From Streptomyces carminius (lineage in GTDB: Bacteria > Actinomycetota > Actinomycetes > Streptomycetales > Streptomycetaceae), in NCBI RefSeq assembly GCF_002794255.1, contig NZ_PGGW01000067.1, positions 1-64,000 on the forward strand: 64,000 bases of DNA. Reading direction: 5' to 3'. Of the stretch, positions 1-9,824 are shown piece after piece; the stretch's first letter is position 1, and each line of letters starts with the position of its first letter. The position numbers and the translations under genes are program-made. The notes below the pieces were generated by a model that had not been told where the DNA came from, searched no databases, and saw only the letters and a program-made list of their open reading frames with translations.

Positions 1-1522
<1,522 letters not shown>

Positions 1523-1629
1523 TGGCTGCTTGCGTCCACTGTGCGGTTCCCGGATAACGAACAGTTTCCGGTGGGTTTCGAGTTTCCAAGTGAACAGTGT
1601 GCTTGTCGGCTTAGGAACACTCGATTGGT

Positions 1630-1749
1630 GTTTCGGTGGTCATGGCGAAGGGGAAACGCCCGGTTACATTTCGAACCCGGAAGCTAAGCTCTTCAGCGCC
1701 GATGGTACTGCATGGGGGACCGTGTGGGAGAGTAGGACGCCGCCGAACA
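1630..1749 (+). rRNA. rrf: 5S ribosomal RNA
   Basis: A 120-nt 5S rRNA with typical actinomycete segments: it begins GTTTCGGTGGTCATGGCG, contains CGAACCCGGAAGCTAAGC, and ends GGACGCCGCCGAAC. It follows the 23S gene after a spacer of about 107 nt (1523-1629), the normal 23S-5S order. The ends are estimated from the conserved terminal helix. Confidence 0.97.
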
Positions 1750-1757
1750 ATTCGTGG

Positions 1758-1807
1758 AGGGCCCTTGGCCCCAGCGCGCACGCTGGGACCAGGGGCCCTT
1801 TTCTTTT
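1758..1807 (+). terminator. rrn operon intrinsic terminator
   Basis: A 19-bp stem (1758-1776 with 1781-1799, only G-U wobbles as mismatches) closed by a CGCA loop and followed by TTTTCTTTT. It lies just after the 5S gene. It is one of the few terminators here with a clear U-tract. Confidence 0.93.
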
Positions 1808-1883
1808 GTCTGCCGCAGAGCGCGTTGATTGCTCGATGCGCGCAAGAATGAACGTGTAATACCCCAAGACAGGAGCCACGGCG

Positions 1884-3854
1884 ATGTCCAACTCACCCGA
1901 GGAACGGCCCGGTAGGTCCGAGCGATCAGACAGGCCGCAGCGCCAGAGCGGTGGTGACAGGCGCGGTGGTGACAGGCAAGGTGGCGGTCCTCGTCGGGGT
2001 GACAGCCGCGACGGCGGACGGGGTGACGGGCGGGGCGGTTTCAACCGTGGTCAGGACCGAGGCCGTCAGGACCGGGATCGTGGTGAGCGGCGAGACTTCC
2101 AGCGTGACGACAGGCGTCGTGACGAGCGCCGTGGTGATGAGCGAGGCGGCTTCGGACGCGGTCAGGACCGTGATCGGCAGGGTGCACGGGGACACGACCG
2201 TGGGGATCAGCGGGGCTCCAGGCCTGAGGGCGATCGTCGGGGGTTCCGTCGTGATGACGACCGCCGCGGTGACTGGCGGGGGGAGCGTCCCGCGCATGAG
2301 CGTTCTTCGTACCGTCGTGATGATCGTCCCTCGTACCGCGGTGGTGAGCGCCGTGATGACCGCGGTGGTGAGCGTTCCTCGTACCGTCGTGATGACCGTG
2401 GTGGTGAGCGGCGGGACGATCGCCGTGGTGATGAGCGGGGTGGCTTCGGGCGGGGTCAGGACCGGGACCGTGGTGAGCGGCGGGACTTCCGGCGTGACGA
2501 CTCGGGTGCCCGGGGTGCGCAGAGTGACCGTCCCCGTGGCCGCTACGGCGATGACTCGGGCGGGCGGCGACCCTACGGCGGACGGGGACGCGACGACCGG
2601 CGGGATGAGCGTTCTTCGTACCGTCGTGATGATCGTGGTGGTGAGCGGCGTGATGATCGTCCCTCGTACCGCGGTGGTGAGCGCCGTGATGACCGCGGTG
2701 GTGAGCGTTCCTCGTACCGTCGTGATGACCGTGGTGGTGAGCGGCGGGACGATCGCCGTGGTGATGAGCGGGGTGGCTTCGGGCGGGGTCAGGACCGGGA
2801 CCGTGGTGAGCGGCGGGACTTCCGGCGTGACGACTCGGGTGCCCGGGGTGCGCAGAGTGACCGTCCCCGTGGCCGCTACGGCGATGACTCGGGCGGGCGG
2901 CGACCCTACGGCGGACGGGGACGTGACGACCGCGGAGGTTACCGGGAGCGGCGGGACGAGGGACGTGGGGGCTACCGGCGCGACGACCGTCCACGTGACC
3001 GCGGTCAGGACCGCGACGCTCCCAGGCGGCTGCCGATTCCCGAGGACGTCACCGGCTACGAGCTGGACAAGGAAGTGCGGCAGGAGCTCATGAGCCTGCC
3101 CAAGACGCTCGCCGAGGATGTCGCCAAGAATCTCGTGATGGTGGCGAAGCTCCTGGACGAGGAGCCGGAGAGGGCGTACGGCTACGCGCGGATCGCGCTG
3201 CGGCTGGCCTCCCGTGTCGCCGCGGTGCGCGAGGCGGCCGGCTTCGCCGCCTACGGGGTGGGGAAGTATGCCGAGGCGCTGGCCGAGTTCAGGGCGGCCC
3301 GGCGGATGACCGGTTCCTCCCACCTGTGGCCCGTGATGGCCGACTGCGAGCGCGGTCTGGGCCGGCCGGAGAAGGCCCTCGCCATGGCGGGTGAGTCCGA
3401 GGTGCAGAGGCTCGACAAGGCCGGACAGGTGGAGATGCGGCTGGTGGCAGCGGGTGCGCGGCGTGACATGGGTCAGGCCGAGGCCGCCGTGGTCACGCTC
3501 CAGAGCCCCGAGCTGGCGTCGCACTCCGTACAGCCGTGGACGGCACGGCTGCGCTACGCGTACGCCGACGCGCTGCTGGCCGTGGGGCGTGAGGAAGAGG
3601 CCCGTGAGTGGTTCGCCAGGGCCATCGAGGCCGACCAGGGCGGGACGACCGATGCGTCGGACCGGCTGGCCGAGCTGGACGGGGTGGAGTTCGTGGACGC
3701 GCTCGATCCGGATGCCGACCAGGAGGACGAGCCCCAGGAAGACGAGTCCCGGGAGGGCAAGCCGGAGCGGGACAGCGGGCCGGAGCCGGAGGGCCTCCGG
3801 TCGGAAGGGCCGCGGGATGACCGGGACGACGAGGACGGCGTGAGCGAACACTGA
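1884..3854 (+). CDS. Arg/Asp/Gly-rich TPR-domain protein
   Basis: A 656-aa protein in two parts. Residues 1 to about 380 are almost entirely R, D, G, E, Q, S and Y (RDDRGG/RGG-like, predicted disordered, very highly charged). Residues about 382-600 are helical and resemble TPR repeats (A/G/Y pattern, e.g. 'YGVGKYAEALAEFRAAR'). The last 45 residues are acidic. ATG is chosen because AGGAG lies 8 nt upstream. The disordered half holds a nearly exact internal duplication (separate entry). RGG/RD-rich tails commonly bind RNA, and the gene sits directly after the rrn operon, so an RNA- or ribosome-linked role is possible, but that is inference. Streptomyces relatives are annotated only as TPR proteins. 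A convergent terminator follows. Confidence 0.9.
   Translation: MSNSPEERPGRSERSDRPQRQSGGDRRGGDRQGGGPRRGDSRDGGRGDGRGGFNRGQDRGRQDRDRGERRDFQRDDRRRDERRGDERGGFGRGQDRDRQGARGHDRGDQRGSRPEGDRRGFRRDDDRRGDWRGERPAHERSSYRRDDRPSYRGGERRDDRGGERSSYRRDDRGGERRDDRRGDERGGFGRGQDRDRGERRDFRRDDSGARGAQSDRPRGRYGDDSGGRRPYGGRGRDDRRDERSSYRRDDRGGERRDDRPSYRGGERRDDRGGERSSYRRDDRGGERRDDRRGDERGGFGRGQDRDRGERRDFRRDDSGARGAQSDRPRGRYGDDSGGRRPYGGRGRDDRGGYRERRDEGRGGYRRDDRPRDRGQDRDAPRRLPIPEDVTGYELDKEVRQELMSLPKTLAEDVAKNLVMVAKLLDEEPERAYGYARIALRLASRVAAVREAAGFAAYGVGKYAEALAEFRAARRMTGSSHLWPVMADCERGLGRPEKALAMAGESEVQRLDKAGQVEMRLVAAGARRDMGQAEAAVVTLQSPELASHSVQPWTARLRYAYADALLAVGREEEAREWFARAIEADQGGTTDASDRLAELDGVEFVDALDPDADQEDEPQEDESREGKPERDSGPEPEGLRSEGPRDDRDDEDGVSEH
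2318..2932 (+). repeat. 333-bp-period internal direct duplication
   Basis: 2318-2599 and 2651-2932 are the same 282 bp with one mismatch seen (C at 2591, T at 2924), giving a 111-codon period. It duplicates the RDDRGGERRDD...DSGGRRPYGGRGRDD block of the TPR protein in frame. Shorter RRDDRGGER units inside each copy make the region prone to recombination and mis-assembly. Confidence 0.95.
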
Positions 3855-3875
3855 CCGCGCGGAGGGGCAATGCGC

Positions 3876-3920
3876 CGAGGGCGGGGCACCGGGACCACAG
3901 GGACCGGTGCCCCGCCCTCG
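3876..3920. terminator. Bidirectional terminator between convergent genes
   Basis: A perfect 17-bp inverted repeat, 3876-3892 with 3904-3920 (CGAGGGCGGGGCACCGG and its complement), loop 11 nt, followed on the plus strand by TTCGTT. It lies between the TPR gene (+) and the DUF1015 gene (-), so it can serve both. Confidence 0.88.
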
Positions 3921-3924
3921 TTCG

Positions 3925-5262
3925 TTATCGGTGTCCGGCGTTCTCGAGGGTGCGCAGCACCAGACCGGTGGCGGGCTTCGGCCCGAAGGAGGTGGACTTG
4001 CGGGGCATGGTGACGCCCTGCCGGGCCAGTTCGCGGACCGTGTCCTCGTCGACCGGGCGCATCAGGATCGCGGAGCCCTCCAGGCGCTCCGCCTGCGCCA
4101 CGGCATCCGCCGCGTCGTGGAGGTAGCCGATCTCACCGGAGTGGTCCGGGATCCGCCAGACGCTGTCCAGCAGGGCCGAGTGCAGCACGGTGGCGTCCAG
4201 TCGTCGCCACCGCTCCGGGCGGTCACTGCGGATCGTGCGGGCGAGCAGTGCGGGGTCCGGGTCGTGGAGCAGGTGGAAGGCGCCGCTCCCGGCGAGCAGG
4301 AAGGCGTTGCCGGGGGTGTCCGCCAGGACGCGCAGGGCGTGCGGGAGAGGCCCGCCGACGGGGCGGGTGCGGAAGGTGCCGTCCAGCCGTGCGAGGGCCT
4401 CGGCGGCCGGCAGCCGGGGGAGAACCCGGTGGATGGCCTGTACCCGCAGCGGATGACGGGCGGTGTCGACCAGCAGCACCAGGCCGCGGTCCCAGAATCC
4501 GGCGGATGCGGATCCGGTGCGACCGGCGCACCCGGTGTGCTGCTCGGCCCGGAGGCGCAGGTAGGTGGCCCAGCGGTGGTGGCCGTCAGCGATGAGGGCC
4601 TGGTGCCGGGCGAGGTCGCGGTCGATCCCGGCGAGCTCGCCGGGATCGGTGACCGACCACAGCCGGTGCGCGAAGCCGTCCTCGGTGACCGTGGCGAGCA
4701 GCGGGGTGCCGGTGACGGCGCGTTCGACGACGGCGGTGGCGCCTCCCCCGGCGCCCTCCTCGGTGTCGCCGCCGTCGCCGCGGTACGACAGCAGCAGCGG
4801 CTCCAGGTTGGCGCCGGTGGCGCGCATCAGGGCCGCGCGCTCCTCGACGATCTCCGGCATCACGTCCTCGTGGGGCAGCACGACGCCGTCCTCGGGCGGG
4901 GACAGGCGCAGGGCGCCGATCAGGCCGCGCTGGAGGAGGTCTCCCCGGCGCTGCTCGTAGACGTAGACGGCCGGGCGGGGGTCGCGGACCAGGACGCCGT
5001 CGGCCGTCCAGCGGCGCAGGGTGTCCGCGGCCTGCCGGTGGCGGACGGCGGGGTCGGCGGCCTCCGGCAGGATCAGCCGGACGATGTTGTGGGGATCGGC
5101 GGTCTGGAGGTGGTGCAGTCCGTCGGGACGGACCACGACGTCGTACGGCGGGGAGGTCACGGCGGCCAGGCTGCCGACCCGGTCGGGGGCGTAGCGCAGG
5201 CCGCGGAAGGGGGCGAGGCGGAGGCCGCCCGAGGGGTGTTCGGGGCCCGTGGATCGCAGCAT
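3925..5262 (-). CDS. DUF1015 family protein
   Basis: A 445-aa protein of the DUF1015 family (function not established), at the family's usual length. Family signatures seen: the N-terminal 'PFRGLRY...TSPPYDV' block and the central 'ADGHHRWATYLRL' motif. No signal peptide or membrane segment. There is no Shine-Dalgarno before the ATG; instead TAACAT (minus strand, 5269-5274) ends exactly 6 nt before it, so the mRNA is probably leaderless. The gene is divergent from the HAD phosphatase gene. In other actinomycetes DUF1015 and NagD-like HAD genes are often neighbours, which suggests a functional link but does not show one. Confidence 0.92.
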   Translation of the reverse strand: MLRSTGPEHPSGGLRLAPFRGLRYAPDRVGSLAAVTSPPYDVVVRPDGLHHLQTADPHNIVRLILPEAADPAVRHRQAADTLRRWTADGVLVRDPRPAVYVYEQRRGDLLQRGLIGALRLSPPEDGVVLPHEDVMPEIVEERAALMRATGANLEPLLLSYRGDGGDTEEGAGGGATAVVERAVTGTPLLATVTEDGFAHRLWSVTDPGELAGIDRDLARHQALIADGHHRWATYLRLRAEQHTGCAGRTGSASAGFWDRGLVLLVDTARHPLRVQAIHRVLPRLPAAEALARLDGTFRTRPVGGPLPHALRVLADTPGNAFLLAGSGAFHLLHDPDPALLARTIRSDRPERWRRLDATVLHSALLDSVWRIPDHSGEIGYLHDAADAVAQAERLEGSAILMRPVDEDTVRELARQGVTMPRKSTSFGPKPATGLVLRTLENAGHR

Positions 5263-5340
5263 TGGTGCATGTTATGCCGCACCGCGGGGTGCGGGATGAT
5301 CGGGGGAGTACGGCCCGTGAGCACGAGGAGCGAGAAGACG

Positions 5341-6423
5341 ATGACCGGTTCCGACCGTCCGACACGTACCCGGCCCGAGAGCTGCGCGGAGCCGCTTGCC
5401 GCGGTGTACGACACGGCGCTGCTCGACCTGGACGGCGTGGTCTACGCGGGCGGTGAGGCGGTCCGGCACGCGGTCGAGGCACTCGCCGCGGCCCGGGAGG
5501 CCGGGATGCGGCTGGCGTATGTGACGAACAACGCGGCACGCACCCCCGCGACCGTCGCCGGGCATCTGACCGAACTCGGGGTGCCCGCGGAGCCGGCGGA
5601 GGTGGTCACCTCGGCGCAGGCGGTGGCGCGGATGATCGCCGAGGAACTGCCCGCCGGTTCGCGGGTGCTGTGCGTGGGTGGTGAGGGGCTGGTGGTGGCG
5701 CTGCGCGAGCGCGGGCTGGAGCCGGTGGAGTCGGCGGACGACGCGCCGGTGGCGGTCGTCCAGGGCTACGGCGGCCCGGGAATGCCGTGGGGGCGGCTGG
5801 CGGAGGCGGCGATCGCGGTGGGGCGCGGGCTGCCGTGGTTCGCGTCCAACACCGACCTGACGATCCCCAGCGGGCGGGGCATCGCCCCGGGCAACGGCGC
5901 GGCCGTGGAGGCGGTGCGGATCGCGACGCGGTGGATGCGCCCGGCGCCGGAGCCGAGAGTGGCGGGCAAGCCGCTGCCGCCGATGCACCGCGAGACGGTC
6001 CTGCGCACGGGCGCGAAGCGGCCGCTGGTGGTCGGGGACCGGCTGGACACCGACATCGAGGGCGCCCACGCGGGCGGGGTGGACTCGCTGCTGGTGCTGA
6101 CCGGGGTGACGGACGCGGCACAGCTGCTGGCCGCGCCGCCCGCGCACCGGCCGACCTACGTGGCGGCCGATCTGCGGGATCTGCACCGGGCGCAGCCGGC
6201 GGTGGCGGAGTCGGGCGACGGTGGCCGGGACGGTTTCGAGTGCGGCGGCTGGACCGCCTCGGTGGAGGACGGCGAGCTGCGGCTGGCGGGCGGGGGCGGT
6301 GACTCGGCGGATCCGCTGGACGGGCTGCGGGCGCTGTGCGCCGCCGCCTGGACGGACGCGGGAGAGGGCACCTTCGACCGGCCGGGGGCCGAGAAGGAGC
6401 TGGCCGTCCTCGGCCTGCTGTGA
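5341..6423 (+). CDS. HAD-superfamily (NagD-like) phosphatase
   Basis: A 360-aa HAD hydrolase of the NagD / 4-nitrophenylphosphatase type, a cytosolic phosphatase of small phosphorylated metabolites. The nucleophile motif DLDGVV is at residues 29-34 (D29, D31), followed by 'VTNNA' (motif II), 'AGKPLPPM' (the Lys of motif III) and 'VVGDRLDTDIEGA' near residue 230 (motif IV acidic pair). The C-terminal 70 residues are an extra tail beyond the NagD core. Start: ATG 5341 has GAGGAG about 10 nt upstream; an in-frame GTG at 5317 is the alternative. The physiological substrate cannot be read from the sequence. Confidence 0.9.
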   Translation: MTGSDRPTRTRPESCAEPLAAVYDTALLDLDGVVYAGGEAVRHAVEALAAAREAGMRLAYVTNNAARTPATVAGHLTELGVPAEPAEVVTSAQAVARMIAEELPAGSRVLCVGGEGLVVALRERGLEPVESADDAPVAVVQGYGGPGMPWGRLAEAAIAVGRGLPWFASNTDLTIPSGRGIAPGNGAAVEAVRIATRWMRPAPEPRVAGKPLPPMHRETVLRTGAKRPLVVGDRLDTDIEGAHAGGVDSLLVLTGVTDAAQLLAAPPAHRPTYVAADLRDLHRAQPAVAESGDGGRDGFECGGWTASVEDGELRLAGGGGDSADPLDGLRALCAAAWTDAGEGTFDRPGAEKELAVLGLL

Positions 6424-6440
6424 ACCGGGGACTGCCGCGG

Positions 6441-6470
6441 ACCGGCCCGGCGGGAAGCCGTCGGGCCGGT
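6441..6470. terminator. Hairpin between convergent HAD and binding-protein genes
   Basis: ACCGGCCCG (6441-6449) pairs with CGGGCCGGT (6462-6470) across a 12-nt loop. It lies between two convergent genes. There is no U-tract, so it is a probable but not certain terminator. Confidence 0.55.
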
Positions 6471-6532
6471 GGTGGTGCCGGTGCCGGGCCGGCCGCGACG
6501 GGGCTCCGCCGCGCGGCCGGCCGCGGATTGGC

Positions 6533-7600
6533 TCAGACGGTCTTCTCCGCGCCTTCCAGGGCCTCGGCCAGGGCGTCGATGAGGGGCGCGCACCCGGCGT
6601 GGGAGAAGCGGGGCTCGCTGGCCCAGGGCACGACCTGGTCGGCCTTGACGGCGGGCAGCCGGGTCCAGGTGGGCTTGCCGGTGAGGGCCTCGGGCTGGAG
6701 CGCGGAAGTGCGGTTGTCCAGCAGGATGACGTCGGCCCGGTACTTGTCGGCGTTCTCCCAGCTGAGGTTCTCGAAGAAGCCGCCCTCGGTCTTGCCGGGG
6801 GTGATCAGCTCGACACCGAGCTCCTTGAAGTACGTCAGGTCGGCGTAGGCGGCCGGGTCGGAGACGTAGAGCAGGTCCGCGGAGGCGGAGGCGGCCAGGA
6901 CCTTCAGACCGCGCTTGCCCTTGGCGGCCCGGCGCAGCCGCTCGGAGGCGTCCTCGAAGCTCTTCTTCGCGTCGGTGACCTTCCGCGCCTTCAGGTCGGC
7001 GCCCAGGGAGGACGCCAGGGCGGTGTAGCGGCCGAGGACGTCGCTGAGGGAGGTGCGGGCCACCATGATGCCCACGCTGGGGGCGAGGGAGAGGATCTTG
7101 TCCTTGCTCTCGTCGGGGACGTACCACAGGGCGTCCTGCTCGTACATGTTCGTGACCAGCAGTTCCGGGCCGAGGGCGGCGTACTTCTCGACGTTGAACT
7201 CCCCCCAGACGTTGCCGAGGACGGTCACCTTGTCGACGTCGAGTTCACCGGCCTGCGGGTCGGGCTCGCCGTTCGCCAACCTGGTGGGGCCGAAGACACC
7301 GGTGCACTCGACGCCGTAGTCGTGCAGGGCGGCGGCGGTGCCGGTGAAGGCGACGATCTTCTTCGGGGTGCTGTCCGCCTTGACGGTCTCACCCCGGTCG
7401 TCCTCGAACGACCAGGAGCCGGAGCCCTGCTTCGAGGCTCCGCCTTCCGAGGAGCCGGACGAGCCGCCCTCGTCGCCGCAGGCGGTGAGGAAGGCGCCCA
7501 GGCCGAGGGCACCGCCCGCGGCGAGGAGGCCGCGGCGGGACAGCCGGCGGGACGGACGGGAGGCCGGGACGGCGGGAGACAGGGGGCCGGGGTCGTTCAT
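6533..7600 (-). CDS. Iron-siderophore ABC transporter, substrate-binding lipoprotein
   Basis: A 355-aa periplasmic-binding-protein-like lipoprotein of the FecB/FepB type, expected to capture a ferric siderophore outside the membrane. The N-terminus has twin arginines (SRRGLL, residues 21-26), a hydrophobic stretch and the lipobox LTAC with Cys41, so it is probably Tat-exported and lipid-anchored. The Gly/Ser-rich linker after Cys41 is typical. A GGAGAT ribosome binding site precedes ATG 7600. It is divergent from the permease and ATPase genes with an iron box between them, which identifies the cargo class and predicts derepression under iron limitation. The exact siderophore is not readable from sequence. 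Confidence 0.93.
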   Translation of the reverse strand: MNDPGPLSPAVPASRPSRRLSRRGLLAAGGALGLGAFLTACGDEGGSSGSSEGGASKQGSGSWSFEDDRGETVKADSTPKKIVAFTGTAAALHDYGVECTGVFGPTRLANGEPDPQAGELDVDKVTVLGNVWGEFNVEKYAALGPELLVTNMYEQDALWYVPDESKDKILSLAPSVGIMVARTSLSDVLGRYTALASSLGADLKARKVTDAKKSFEDASERLRRAAKGKRGLKVLAASASADLLYVSDPAAYADLTYFKELGVELITPGKTEGGFFENLSWENADKYRADVILLDNRTSALQPEALTGKPTWTRLPAVKADQVVPWASEPRFSHAGCAPLIDALAEALEGAEKTV

Positions 7601-7624
7601 GGTGATCTCCGTGCTGGCTGGAAT

Positions 7625-7643
7625 TGAGGGTAGGCTAACCTAA
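7625..7643. promoter_or_regulatory. DmdR1/IdeR-type iron box
   Basis: TGAGGGTAGGCTAACCTAA matches the actinomycete iron-box consensus TTAGGTTAGGCTAACCTAA at 17 of 19 positions (differences at 2 and 6). It lies in the 48-bp gap between the divergent importer genes and ends 5 nt before the permease start codon. It should let the Fe2+-loaded DtxR-family repressor shut both directions. The consensus is established; binding here is inferred. Confidence 0.9.
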
Positions 7644-7648
7644 CGTTC

Positions 7649-8668
7649 GTGTTGAAAGACAGCGCCCCCCGACAGCGGCGGAACGCGGTCCGCACGGCAG
7701 GGCTGCTGGCCGCCTGCGGCGCGCTGCTGCTGGTGACGGCCGCGAGCATCGCGGTCGGGGCCAAACAGATCCCCCCGGAACAGGTCTGGCACGGGCTGTT
7801 CCACTACACCGGCAGCGACACCGATGTGGTCGTCCGGGACCTGCGGCTGCCGCGCACCGTCCTCGGCCTGCTCGTCGGCGCCGGGCTCGGGCTGGCGGGC
7901 GCCGTGATGCAGGCGCTCACCCGCAATCCGCTCGCGGACCCCGGGCTGCTCGGCGTCAACGCCGGGGCCTCCGCCGCCGTCGTCACCGCCATCGGCTTCC
8001 TGGGGATCACCTCGCTCACCGGCTACGTGTGGTTCGCCTTCGCGGGGGCCGCCGCCGTCTCGGCGCTGGTGTACGCGCTCGGCGGCAGCCGCAGCGCCAC
8101 CCCGGTGCGGCTGGTGCTCGCCGGTACGGCCGTGTCCGCCGCGCTGTACGGCTATGTGCAGGCGATCGAACTGCTGGACACCGCGGCGCTGGACCGGATG
8201 CGCTTCTGGACGGTCGGTTCGCTGGCGACCGCCGACGCCTCGGTGGTCCGGCAGGTGCTGCCGTTCATCGGCACCGGGATCCTGCTGGCGCTGCTGCTGG
8301 CCCGGCCGCTCAACGCGGTGGCCCTCGGCGACGACACCGCCCGTGCGCTCGGCGCCGACCTCGGCCGCACCCGGGTGGGCGCGATGGTCGCCATCACCCT
8401 GCTGTGCGGCGCCGCGACCGCTGCCTGCGGGCCGATCGTGTTCGTCGGGCTGCTGGTGCCGCACCTGGTGCGTGCCCTCACCGGCCCCGATCTGCGCTGG
8501 CTGCTGCCGTACGCCACGGTGCTCTCGCCCGTGCTGCTGCTGGGGTCCGACATCCTCGGCCGGGTCGTGGCCCGGCCGTCCGAACTGCAGGTGGGGATCG
8601 TGACCGTGCTCGTGGGCGGGCCGGTCTTCCTCCACCTGGTACGCCGCAGAAGGGTGGCCCAGCCGTGA
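7649..8668 (+). CDS. Iron-siderophore ABC transporter permease (FecCD family), subunit 1
   Basis: A 339-aa integral membrane permease of the FecCD/BtuC family with about 9-10 hydrophobic helices. Family motifs seen: 'LRLPRTVLGLLVGAGLGLAGAVMQ', cut short here, at about 67-90, 'NPLADPGLLGVNAGA', and the ATPase-coupling stretch 'GPIVFVGLLVPHLVR'. The GTG at 7649 has no Shine-Dalgarno and starts 5 nt after the iron box, so translation is probably leaderless or nearly so. It overlaps the next permease by 4 nt (GTGA), and the two should form the heterodimeric channel. Confidence 0.92.
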   Translation: MLKDSAPRQRRNAVRTAGLLAACGALLLVTAASIAVGAKQIPPEQVWHGLFHYTGSDTDVVVRDLRLPRTVLGLLVGAGLGLAGAVMQALTRNPLADPGLLGVNAGASAAVVTAIGFLGITSLTGYVWFAFAGAAAVSALVYALGGSRSATPVRLVLAGTAVSAALYGYVQAIELLDTAALDRMRFWTVGSLATADASVVRQVLPFIGTGILLALLLARPLNAVALGDDTARALGADLGRTRVGAMVAITLLCGAATAACGPIVFVGLLVPHLVRALTGPDLRWLLPYATVLSPVLLLGSDILGRVVARPSELQVGIVTVLVGGPVFLHLVRRRRVAQP

Positions 8669-9771
8669 CGCCCGTGACGAGTCCCGAGCGGTCGGCGCGC
8701 ACGGGAGACCCCGGGGGCCCGCAGTGCCCGCCACGCCCAGCGGGGGCCGTGCTGCGCACCCGCGGCGGTCTGTCGGTGCGAATCCTCCCGCGCGCGGTGC
8801 TGGTCGGCCTGCTGCTGGCGCTGGCCGCCCTGGCGATGGGCGTGGTGCTCATCGGCACCGGCGACTTCGCGATCCCGCCCGGCGAGGTGCTGCGCGTCCT
8901 GGCCGGACGGGGCGGCACCGCCCACACCTTCATCGTCAACGAGCTGCGGCTGCCGCGGGTACTGGTCGCGCTGTGCGTCGGGGTGGGGCTGGGCCTGGCG
9001 GGCGCGGTCTTCCAGTCCGTCTCCCGCAACCCGCTGGGCAGTCCGGACATCCTCGGCTTCGGCCAGGGCTCGGCGGCCGGAGCGCTCACCGTCATCGTGC
9101 TGTTCGACGGCGGCACCCACGCGGTGGCGGGCGGCGCGATCGCCGGCGGACTGGCCACCGGGGTCGCCGTCTACCTGCTGGCCTGGCGGCGCGGCAGCCA
9201 CGGCTACCGCCTGGTCCTGGTCGGCATCGGCGCCGCCGCGATGCTCAGCGCCGCCAACGGCTACCTGCTCACCCGGGCCGACATCGTCGACGCCACCCGC
9301 GCCACCCTGTGGATCACCGGCTCCCTGGAGGGGCGCGGCTGGGCGCAGGCCTGGCCGCTGCTGGGGGTCTGCGCGGTACTGGTACCGGCCGTGCTCGTCA
9401 TGGGACGCCCGCTGCGGACGCTGGAGATGGGCGACGACAGCGCGTGCGCGCTCGGGGTGCGGGTGGAGCGGACCCGGCTGCTGGCGGTTCTCACCGCCGT
9501 CCTGCTGACCGCCGCCGCCACCGCCGCGGCCGGGCCGATCGCCTTCGTCGCCCTCACCGCGCCCCAGCTCGCCCGCCGCCTGACCCGGGCGCCCGGCCCG
9601 AACCTGCTGCCCTCGGCGTGCATGGGCGCCCTGCTGCTGGTCACCGCCGACTGGGCGGCGCAGAACGCCTTCGGCGCCGACCGGCTGCCGGTCGGTGTGC
9701 TCACGGCGGTGCTCGGCGGCGGCTACCTGCTGTGGCTGCTGGTCGCCGAGCGCCGGGCGGGCCGGATATGA
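8665..9771 (+). CDS. Iron-siderophore ABC transporter permease (FecCD family), subunit 2
   Basis: A 368-aa second FecCD permease, expected to pair with the preceding subunit. The first 35-40 residues are a Pro/Gly/Arg-rich cytoplasmic extension, then hydrophobic helices. Motifs: 'LRLPRVLVALCVGVGLG', 'SRNPLGSPDILGFGQG', and 'GPIAFVALTAPQLARRL' for docking the ATPase. The GTG start lies in the stop of the previous gene (GTGA, 8665-8668), and the stop overlaps a possible ATPase start (ATGA, 9768-9771), so these genes are translationally coupled. Confidence 0.93.
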   Translation: MTPVTSPERSARTGDPGGPQCPPRPAGAVLRTRGGLSVRILPRAVLVGLLLALAALAMGVVLIGTGDFAIPPGEVLRVLAGRGGTAHTFIVNELRLPRVLVALCVGVGLGLAGAVFQSVSRNPLGSPDILGFGQGSAAGALTVIVLFDGGTHAVAGGAIAGGLATGVAVYLLAWRRGSHGYRLVLVGIGAAAMLSAANGYLLTRADIVDATRATLWITGSLEGRGWAQAWPLLGVCAVLVPAVLVMGRPLRTLEMGDDSACALGVRVERTRLLAVLTAVLLTAAATAAAGPIAFVALTAPQLARRLTRAPGPNLLPSACMGALLLVTADWAAQNAFGADRLPVGVLTAVLGGGYLLWLLVAERRAGRI

Positions 9772-9824
9772 CGCGCCCGGACGGTCGGTGGAGGACCGCC
9801 CAGGAGGGACCCGGAGGAGAGAAC

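Noticed and set aside
2041..2994. A 317-aa His/Gly/Arg-rich antisense frame in the repeat region
   Set aside because: Pure low complexity, an effect of the 333-bp duplication; no ribosome binding site or conserved domain.
1926..3851. A 641-aa open frame antisense to the Arg/Asp-rich TPR gene
   Set aside because: It is open only because the repeated GAC/CGC/GGT codons give stop-free complements; the protein is Thr/Val/Pro-rich repeats without start signals, and the sense frame has a ribosome binding site and a real TPR domain.
3907..5340. Open frame extending the HAD gene upstream by about 480 codons
   Set aside because: The upstream part is the antisense of the DUF1015 gene; the HAD domain starts after ATG 5341.
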